20,188 nucleotides of DNA, taken from the NCBI GenBank assembly GCA_938017765.1, contig CALIJH010000023.1, forward strand, positions 1-20,188, read 5' to 3'. The DNA is from an uncultured Leptotrichia sp. Its GTDB lineage: Bacteria > Fusobacteriota > Fusobacteriia > Fusobacteriales > Leptotrichiaceae. The notes beneath the pieces are model-generated. The model did no database searches. It was not told where the DNA came from and saw only the letters and a program-made list of their open reading frames with translations. The position numbers were made by a program, and so were the translations under genes. How positions within the stretch are numbered: position 1 is the first letter of the stretch; every line of letters starts with the position of its first letter. Of the stretch, positions 14,468 to 20,188 are shown piece by piece.

Positions 14468-16696
14468 TCAAACAAATATTTCATTGAAATTTAAAGACTC
14501 AATCAGATAATTTAATATTTCTCTTGATTTTATATCAATTTCTTTGTTTTCGGAAATATTATTATTATTTTTTAAATAATCAGTGTTATCTTTATAATAT
14601 AAATAACCGTCTATTAGAGCATTTTTGAAAACATTTAGTAAATTCTCGGCTTCTCTTAATGTTTTAAAATTTATTTTTTCTATATTTTTTTCGTTATTTA
14701 AATATAAGGAAAGAAAATAACTTTCAATATCTTCAAAAACATCCCCAAGATAGTCATATTCTTTTAAAAAACTCAGATTGTATACCAAAGAGCTGTCTTT
14801 CATATTAAGCATATATATTATGTCGGCTACAACACTGAAATATATTTTTCTGAATTTTTCTTTTAATCCAAGAAAATAGCTGTTGCTTTTTATTTTACTG
14901 TATGTAATTAGATAGAAAAATATCTTTGAATGTATTACAAATTCAGGAATTTCGTCTCTTTCGTATATATCAGCTCCCATATCTATTTTTATAAAAATTT
15001 TGCTTTTTTCTTTATATTTTTCTATCAGTTTATCTTTGAGAGTTTTGACAGTATCGTTTTTCTTTTCCCCAATTTCATCAATATCAGCCCGATATATACT
15101 TTTTATTTCCTGAACTGTCTGAAAATCCGTTTCCAAAATCTTTATCATTATTTCTTCATTTTTTATTCTTTCCGTATCTGTCAAATTATGTGATATGTAT
15201 ATACTGTCTTTTTTTATTTCGGTTTTGCCTATCTGAACTTCGCAATTCATTTTATTTTTTAGAGAATTATTTACAGTTTTATAATTTTTTATCAGGCTAT
15301 TTCTGCTGTTGAGATTAATATTGACTTTTTCTGCCATAATATTCATTATTTCTCTTATTATATCTATTTTCTGCTGTTTTGTACTGTTATCATATAATGT
15401 CTTTATTTCATTATATTTTTCTCTCATATTTTCTTCAAGAGTTACAAACATATTGTTTAAAGCTGTTTCTATGTCTACCGTTAAATAGTCGGAACTATTA
15501 ATTTCCTCTATAGCTATATCAAATTTTTCAACAAAATTAGTAACGTATCTTTTAAGATTATTATTATCACTCGTAAGAACCATATCTACAAAATCAGGTA
15601 TCAAAAAATCTTTGTTTAATCTGCAAACTTTAAAGCCTTTATCAAATATTCCGTTTCCATTTTCATCAACAGGATATATTTCAAACTCATAGTTCTCATC
15701 TCTATATTCTGTACTGTATATAGCTTTTTCATTATAGCCTGTCCCCAAAAGAAGATAGAAAATTTCAGGTTCCAGTTCTTTCTTTACTTCTTTCAATTCA
15801 TTTTCTTCCATAAACTTTTCTACAGTCTTATTTACAATGTCCGTAGTTGCTCCAAATTCCATAAAATCAGTATTTCCGCTTAATTTTAGAAGATTAATCC
15901 CTTTTTCCTTATAAGTGGAAAAAATCAGGCTGAAAAAATATAAAAACCATGCGTCTTCATTAAAAATTATTTTAAAATTTTCTCTACTTTTCCCCCTATC
16001 AAGAATTATGCAAGTATATATCGCCTTAACACTATCTTCGACTATTTTCAGAAGATATTCCCTTATATTTACCTCTTCCAATTCGTATTCTTTAAGTTCC
16101 TGAATTATGTCCGTCTCAAATATTTTCTCTATTATGTTATAGCTTTTCTCAATCCTCGTATTAATGGAGCTTTTTTCTCTGACTATACCGTCAAGTTCCC
16201 TATTTAGGGAATTAAATTTTGAAACAGTCTTTTTTAATATATTTTCCCTTATATTTTTTGGAATATCACTGATAAGCCTATAAAAAACACTTTCAGAAAT
16301 CTCCAAAAGACTTTTTAAGGTTTTATATATTTTATATCTGTTTTTATTTTCAGAATATATGTTATCAGTTCTTTTCAACTCCCTTTCATAATATTCTATC
16401 GCTCCTTTGATAAAAGAGTTTAAAACTTTTCTATAAACTGCTTCACTTTCACTGGTTTCAAGCTCAATAAAATAACTGAAAATGAAAAGATGTAAAAAAA
16501 TTCTGCTTTCTACATTTATATTATAACCATTGGTATTTAGTGAAAAAGTACTTTCGATTACATTGCTTTTATTTTTTGTATCATTTACAGTATCAAGTTT
16601 TATATCAATTATCCTGTTGGACAGTTTCTTAAAAACAATGTCAATCATATTGTAATTATAACTTTCCGAATTTATTTTCAGTATCAGGTCCGACAT
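14468..16696 (-). CDS. Large (742 aa) soluble protein of unknown family
   Basis: The family is not recognised. The 742-residue product has no signal peptide and no convincing membrane helix, although two hydrophobic patches occur (about 66-77, LHLFIFSYFIEL, and about 250-263). It is mainly helical, rich in Lys, Glu, Ile and Asn, with only two cysteines noticed. The N-terminal 45 residues look strand-like. No ATPase Walker motif, nuclease or relaxase motif was seen, so it is not VirB4, VirB11, VirD4 or a relaxase. The ATG has AGGGGG about 12 bases upstream and lies 15 bases after the small membrane protein gene, so the two are probably made together. It ends its group of genes. Confidence 0.88.
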   Translation of the reverse strand: MSDLILKINSESYNYNMIDIVFKKLSNRIIDIKLDTVNDTKNKSNVIESTFSLNTNGYNINVESRIFLHLFIFSYFIELETSESEAVYRKVLNSFIKGAIEYYERELKRTDNIYSENKNRYKIYKTLKSLLEISESVFYRLISDIPKNIRENILKKTVSKFNSLNRELDGIVREKSSINTRIEKSYNIIEKIFETDIIQELKEYELEEVNIREYLLKIVEDSVKAIYTCIILDRGKSRENFKIIFNEDAWFLYFFSLIFSTYKEKGINLLKLSGNTDFMEFGATTDIVNKTVEKFMEENELKEVKKELEPEIFYLLLGTGYNEKAIYSTEYRDENYEFEIYPVDENGNGIFDKGFKVCRLNKDFLIPDFVDMVLTSDNNNLKRYVTNFVEKFDIAIEEINSSDYLTVDIETALNNMFVTLEENMREKYNEIKTLYDNSTKQQKIDIIREIMNIMAEKVNINLNSRNSLIKNYKTVNNSLKNKMNCEVQIGKTEIKKDSIYISHNLTDTERIKNEEIMIKILETDFQTVQEIKSIYRADIDEIGEKKNDTVKTLKDKLIEKYKEKSKIFIKIDMGADIYERDEIPEFVIHSKIFFYLITYSKIKSNSYFLGLKEKFRKIYFSVVADIIYMLNMKDSSLVYNLSFLKEYDYLGDVFEDIESYFLSLYLNNEKNIEKINFKTLREAENLLNVFKNALIDGYLYYKDNTDYLKNNNNISENKEIDIKSREILNYLIESLNFNEIFV

Positions 16697-16711
16697 CCGT
16701 AAATCTACCCC

Positions 16712-17137
16712 CTAACCTGCCAATAGTACCGTCAAAGCTATTGTAATTATTTGTATCAGAAGGAGAGTGAGTAAATATATATTATATTTTTTGAGGGACG
16801 GTTTATAATTTATGAATATCTTTTCAAACTTTTCGTATGGTATTCTAAATCTTAAAAGAATAATCATAAATACTGTTACTAAAATTGTTGCAGCCATTCT
16901 ATCATCAAGAAAAATTGTGAAAACGAAAATACCGAGAAGGATAATATAATCTCTTCTGGAAAAATCTTTTAATTCGGTATTTAAATCAAGCTTTGTCTTT
17001 TTTATAATTTTTTCTTTCATCCGTTGCGCCGTTTCTCTGAAACGTTCATTATAATCTTTGGAAATAGTATAAAGAAAAAAGGTTATTTCCAGTATTATAA
17101 GTACTGTCGGTAATATATATAACTTCATTACAATCAC
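16712..17137 (-). CDS. Small integral membrane protein of unknown family
   Basis: This 141-residue product has four predicted membrane helices (about 6-24, 63-79, 81-96 and 119-139). A basic cytoplasmic-type loop lies between the first and second (about 27-62), and another basic segment follows the third. The start is GTG at 17137, or ATG at 17128, which would remove three residues; neither has a strong ribosome site. It begins 6 bases after the 228-residue gene and is probably coupled to it. No family motif is seen. It could anchor the soluble neighbours to the inner membrane. Confidence 0.82.
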   Translation of the reverse strand: MIVMKLYILPTVLIILEITFFLYTISKDYNERFRETAQRMKEKIIKKTKLDLNTELKDFSRRDYIILLGIFVFTIFLDDRMAATILVTVFMIILLRFRIPYEKFEKIFINYKPSLKKYNIYLLTLLLIQIITIALTVLLAG

Positions 17138-17143
17138 ATCTTT

Positions 17144-17830
17144 CTAATGACTGATTTCTCTATTTTCTATTTTGAAATTTTCATAAGGAGTGTTATCAAG
17201 AAGTTTTAATTCCTGTATCTCCTCTAAAGAATAATATCTTTTTTTATTTTCGCTTCCAAAGAAATTCATAGAAGACGCCAATTTATAATCGTCTGTCATT
17301 TCCGGTCTATTTTCCGCTCCAATCTGTATCAAGCTTCCATATTTTCTTATTCGTAAACAATTAAATTCGAGCATACTGTAATTATCTATGATTAATAAAA
17401 GATAATAATCTATAAAACTGACAAAATCATCAATTATATTAGTATTTATATCGTCTTTATAAACAAGATTGGACTTTTTAGTAAATTCTTTCATATCATC
17501 TATTACAAGTTCAAAAACTGTATTTATTCCTGTTACAGGATTATTAAATGTGATGTCCAAAAGTTTTATATTGCTCCCATAAAAACTCTTTTCCATATCA
17601 AAATTGTATTCTTTTAAATACTTTCCTTCAAAGCTGAAAATTCCGTCAATATCAATTTTTATAAATTTTTCTGCAGTATAACTTAATTCTTCTGCCCTAA
17701 TATTTTGATTATTGTTTTTTCTAAAATCGGCAAGAATTTTTATTACTTTTTTTCTCAATCTTTCAAAACTTTCTTTTAATTCTTCTTCTGTAAGGCTTTC
17801 TATAATATAAAAGCCATTTCTTTTTTCCAT
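17144..17830 (-). CDS. Soluble protein of unknown family (228 aa)
   Basis: A 228-residue acidic protein with no signal peptide. A helical N terminus (about 13-42) is followed by mixed strands. There is one hydrophobic helix (about 134-149, DDFVSFIDYYLLLIID) that is too charged at its ends to be a clear membrane span. I recognise no domain. The ATG has AAGGGAG 7 bases upstream. It follows a 174-base gap that holds two AT palindromes and may carry a weak promoter, and it is tightly followed by the small membrane protein gene. Confidence 0.82.
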   Translation of the reverse strand: MEKRNGFYIIESLTEEELKESFERLRKKVIKILADFRKNNNQNIRAEELSYTAEKFIKIDIDGIFSFEGKYLKEYNFDMEKSFYGSNIKLLDITFNNPVTGINTVFELVIDDMKEFTKKSNLVYKDDINTNIIDDFVSFIDYYLLLIIDNYSMLEFNCLRIRKYGSLIQIGAENRPEMTDDYKLASSMNFFGSENKKRYYSLEEIQELKLLDNTPYENFKIENREISH

Positions 17831-17902
17831 AAATCTACTCCCTTATGTTTATATTCTAAAAAAGATATTCCGATAAAACCATTTTTTTGCAATTAAAAAC
17901 TG

Positions 17903-17941
17903 TTTATAAGCTATAAATCATTACTTTCTATAAGACTTATA
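17903..17941. repeat. Two neighbouring AT palindromes upstream of the 228-residue gene
   Basis: TTTATA-AGC-TATAAA (17903-17917) and TATAAG-A-CTTATA (17929-17941) are perfect inverted repeats with centres 25 bases apart. They share the half-site TATAAG/CTATA. They lie in the 174-base gap before the 228-residue gene. In such AT-rich DNA this may be chance, but paired operators of a dimeric regulator would look like this. Confidence 0.3.
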
Positions 17942-18004
17942 AAAAATAAAATACACAAAATTTGTAAAACTGAATATTTTTTATGAGACAGTCTATTTCA
18001 ATTT

Positions 18005-18619
18005 TTACATATTATGCAAATCTTTTTTCTCTGCTTTAAAACTTTTTGGAATATTGGTATTTTCTTTTTCCGTTTTTTCTTGGTTTCTATCCACATAATC
18101 TATAAGTATGTCTATTAATTTCTCCATTCTCTCGGAATTTTTGGACAGCTGAGTTTTAAGCATCTCATTTTCTTTTTTCAGATTTACAATTTCCATATTT
18201 TGATTATTTATGAGCGTATTTGTATCTTCATTACTTACTGTTTCCTTTTTTTTATGCTTATTACCTTTAAAGAAACTAATAATCTTTTCTAAAATTTTCC
18301 CAATTTTACCTTTTTTTTGAGAAGATTTATCACTACTATTATCAACTCTGCCCTTATTTTCAGCTCTACTGTTATTTTCAGCCTTATCGCCTCTTTCTAT
18401 TCTCCCTCTATCGATTCTGATAGCCTTTCTTTCTTCAGGTATATCATCGACAATTTTGTTAAACATCCCACTGTCTGAAATCAGATTGCTTAAACCTTTT
18501 ATAAGACCGTTTGAAATAGAGTCTTCCAAACTCGAAAAAAATCCATTTTCTTCTTTTACTTTTTTTGTACCGGCATCAATCAAATCGGTATTAAAAGTAT
18601 CCTCATCAAATAATTCCAT
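18005..18619 (-). CDS. Charged coiled-coil protein of unknown family (204 aa)
   Basis: A 204-residue product with no signal peptide. Residues 1-60 are acidic with an amphipathic stretch (LIKGLSNLISDSGMF). Residues 62-103 are Arg/Lys/Asn-rich with RGRIERGDKAEN-type repeats and probably disordered. A basic amphipathic helix follows (about 105-118, IGKILEKIISFF) and then a Lys patch. A heptad-type coiled coil spans about 139-178, with a charged tail after it. It could bind a membrane or assemble into oligomers. The start is well supported by GGAGG 7 bases before the ATG. It is the third gene behind the muramidase. Confidence 0.83.
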   Translation of the reverse strand: MELFDEDTFNTDLIDAGTKKVKEENGFFSSLEDSISNGLIKGLSNLISDSGMFNKIVDDIPEERKAIRIDRGRIERGDKAENNSRAENKGRVDNSSDKSSQKKGKIGKILEKIISFFKGNKHKKKETVSNEDTNTLINNQNMEIVNLKKENEMLKTQLSKNSERMEKLIDILIDYVDRNQEKTEKENTNIPKSFKAEKKDLHNM

Positions 18620-18674
18620 CTTTACGCCTCCAAATCTTTATTCTCGCCCACTTTTATGACTTACAATATTACTT

Positions 18675-19208
18675 TTATTTATTCTGTTCATCATATTTTT
18701 TTGCCAATTCTCTCGTTCTTTCTTTTTTTAAATCCAATCTGGTTCCAATTTCCAACAAAATTGCTACTGAACCTCCGTCGGCTTCTTTTTCCGCTTCTTT
18801 AACTTCTTCTTCCATTTTTTTACCCCAGTCTTCCTGAGATATACGTAATTTCTCTTTTTCATTTTCAGGCAATTTTGTCATTAGCAAATCATAAACTTTA
18901 TTCATCTCCTGGTCCCATACGTTTTCTATTTCCAGTGCTGCATTCGCCATTTCATCTGTTGAACCTGAAAATCCTGCTTCTTCTTTTTCATTGTATTCTT
19001 TCATTCTTTCTTCCAGATCTGCTGCATAATTACCCGATTTACTGTTATCAACATTCTTACTGTCAACAGCTTTTTCTTCTGTCTGAACTGTTTTGTTTCC
19101 TGCATTTTTATTTGTACTTTTTATTAATTTACTTCCCGCAAAAAAACCGATAGCTCCTAACACTGCTACTATTGCTATTATCGACACTACTTTTTTCATT
19201 AAAATCAC
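18675..19208 (-). CDS. Membrane-anchored LprI-domain (lysozyme inhibitor-like) protein
   Basis: The 177-residue product has an N-terminal membrane anchor or uncleaved signal (about 5-27). A polar linker (30-80) leads to a C-terminal domain (about 90-172) with LprI (formerly DUF1311) landmarks. These are VWDQEMNKVYDLLM, then LRISQEDWGKKM, then GGSVAILLEIGTR and the closing R-x-R-E-L. LprI of Mycobacterium tuberculosis inhibits lysozyme. The usual conserved cysteines of the family are missing here. The start is GTG (19208) with AGGA 8 bases upstream, or ATG (19199). It lies 21 bases after the muramidase gene, so the enzyme and a possible inhibitor are co-transcribed. Acting outside the inner membrane is inferred. 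Confidence 0.82.
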   Translation of the reverse strand: MILMKKVVSIIAIVAVLGAIGFFAGSKLIKSTNKNAGNKTVQTEEKAVDSKNVDNSKSGNYAADLEERMKEYNEKEEAGFSGSTDEMANAALEIENVWDQEMNKVYDLLMTKLPENEKEKLRISQEDWGKKMEEEVKEAEKEADGGSVAILLEIGTRLDLKKERTRELAKKYDEQNK

Positions 19209-19229
19209 TCTCTGCTTCCTATTGTTATT

Positions 19230-20159
19230 TTATCTTGTATTAGTTTTTTTATTGTTTATATTCTCATTTTTTACGTTCTCATTTACGCCAGTTTTTCCCT
19301 GAGAAGAAAATTCTTTTTTTATTTCTTCAATATTCTTTCTGACTGATATCTGTTTATTTTTCTCTGTTTTCTTATCTTCTTTTTTATCTTTTATTAGACT
19401 GCCATAAGGATCTATTATTCTTTTTATTATCTCTTTTTCATCTGCGTTTCTTAAGTTTTTTTCGACATAGTCCTCTCTTTTATTTACTCTTTTAACTATA
19501 TCTTTAAACAAACTTTGCAATCTCGGCGTTCTCTCTCTTATTGTATCCCAATATGTTTCCAGTTCAATCTGATTATAGATTTTTAGAAATTTTTTGATAT
19601 CTGTATTATTTAATTCCGCCAATGTATGTTTCCCAATTATGCCGTCTATAGCCAGATTGTTATTTCCGTTTATCAAATTTAATGCACGTTGAGCTCTTTT
19701 TATTCCCTCAACTCCTCCATAAATTACACTGTCAAATATTGTTAAAGCAATTCCTGCATCTTTGACTTTATCAAGTTTATTTTTCTGATAATATTCTTTG
19801 TTATAAATATTTTTTACCGTTTCTAAAGGTATATTGTTCATATTACCTTTATAACCATACTTTCCGGCTTTTTCTTCTGTAATTCCATAGTTTATTTTTT
19901 CCCCTCCTATTTCTGTATATCCGCCTTCTATTTGAGATGTAAATTTAAATGCTTTTTCAAAGTTTTCAGTATATATTTCCGATTTATCCTTTTCTTTAAC
20001 TACTTTGTCATATTTATTGTGCAGTTCAGGATTATCCGAAGATTTTATATTATCAGCATTTTTTATATTATTGGGGGATTTTAAATTATCAGAAGATATA
20101 ACTCCTTTTTTTATACTTTCCTTGTTTCTTCCCACCATATTTTTTTGTAAACTCATCAA
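19230..20159 (-). CDS. GH108-type muramidase with PG_binding_3 domain; start uncertain
   Basis: A glycoside hydrolase family 108 protein. The catalytic part (about 65-135) has QIEGGY with the presumed catalytic Glu78, followed by the family's NYGIT (90-94). The adjoining PG_binding_3 domain (about 138-225) shows DSVIYGGVEGIKRAQRALN and IDGIIGKHTLAELN. Lys/Asn-rich extensions flank both sides. It should cut the glycan backbone of peptidoglycan and stand in for VirB1. No signal peptide is visible. The listed start is TTG with ATG right behind it (20156), but neither has an RBS and the frame is open to the window edge, so the true N terminus may lie outside. A second frame on the same strand is also open from the edge to a TGA at 20089. 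Confidence 0.9.
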   Translation of the reverse strand: MMSLQKNMVGRNKESIKKGVISSDNLKSPNNIKNADNIKSSDNPELHNKYDKVVKEKDKSEIYTENFEKAFKFTSQIEGGYTEIGGEKINYGITEEKAGKYGYKGNMNNIPLETVKNIYNKEYYQKNKLDKVKDAGIALTIFDSVIYGGVEGIKRAQRALNLINGNNNLAIDGIIGKHTLAELNNTDIKKFLKIYNQIELETYWDTIRERTPRLQSLFKDIVKRVNKREDYVEKNLRNADEKEIIKRIIDPYGSLIKDKKEDKKTEKNKQISVRKNIEEIKKEFSSQGKTGVNENVKNENINNKKTNTR

Positions 20160-20188
20160 AATACTTTTTAGCTTGTTTTTTATCTCCA

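Noticed and set aside
14468..16696. The 742-residue protein as VirB4 or a relaxase, given its size
   Set aside because: No Walker A (GxxxxGKS/T), Walker B or HUH/Tyr relaxase motif can be found in the translation.
17986..17994. AGACAGTCT as an insertion-sequence end
   Set aside because: It is a nine-base palindrome with no partner copy in inverted orientation, no target duplication and no transposase nearby.
20102..20112. AAAAAAAGGAG inside the muramidase frame as its ribosome binding site
   Set aside because: No ATG, GTG or TTG follows in the muramidase frame at a usable distance; the next in-frame methionine lies inside the catalytic domain.

Overview
The window is one 20 kb run of genes that are all read leftwards (minus strand). 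The DNA is very AT-rich and the proteins are Lys/Asn/Ile-rich. The cell has an outer membrane: there is a VirB9/VirB10 core, many Sec signal peptides and a beta-barrel-like protein ending in an aromatic strand. An AT-rich diderm that uses AAGGAG-type ribosome binding sites fits Fusobacteriota (Leptotrichia-like) best. That assignment is inference; no marker gene is present. The genes form most of a type IV secretion (conjugation) apparatus, so the window is probably part of a conjugative plasmid or an integrative conjugative element.

Right part (about 20.2 to 14.5 kb, first in transcription order). It starts with a GH108-type muramidase whose frame runs off the window edge. Next comes a membrane-anchored LprI (lysozyme-inhibitor) domain protein. 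Four unrecognised proteins follow: a charged coiled-coil protein, a 228-residue soluble protein, a small protein with four membrane helices, and a 742-residue soluble protein. A 318 bp AT-rich gap follows, with a good extended -10 promoter pointing left.

Left part (14.1 to 0.46 kb). Behind that promoter lie a 90-residue coiled-coil protein, a 243-residue soluble protein, two exported proteins of unknown family, VirB3, a beta-barrel-like exported protein with an Asn-rich five-residue repeat tail, VirB9, VirB10, a large VirB6/TrbL protein, an exported NlpC/P60 peptidase, a 1152-residue coiled-coil protein, a second VirB6/TrbL-like protein and a VirB2/TrbC pilin. A second promoter sits before the last two genes. 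A hairpin followed by a T tract ends the unit at about 0.35-0.42 kb. Left of it is another leftward promoter with a strong ribosome binding site and only a six-codon open frame, so a further transcription unit probably begins there.

How it fits together. VirB2 would form the pilus. VirB3, the two VirB6-like proteins and VirB10 would build the inner-membrane complex, and VirB9 with VirB10 the outer-membrane core. The muramidase and the peptidase would open the cell wall for assembly. VirB4, VirB8, VirB11, VirD4 and a relaxase are not in the window. The most unusual points are the muramidase / LprI pair, the barrel-plus-repeat protein lying between virB3 and virB9, the VirB10 with a strongly acidic cytoplasmic end, and the large proteins of unknown family built into the operon.
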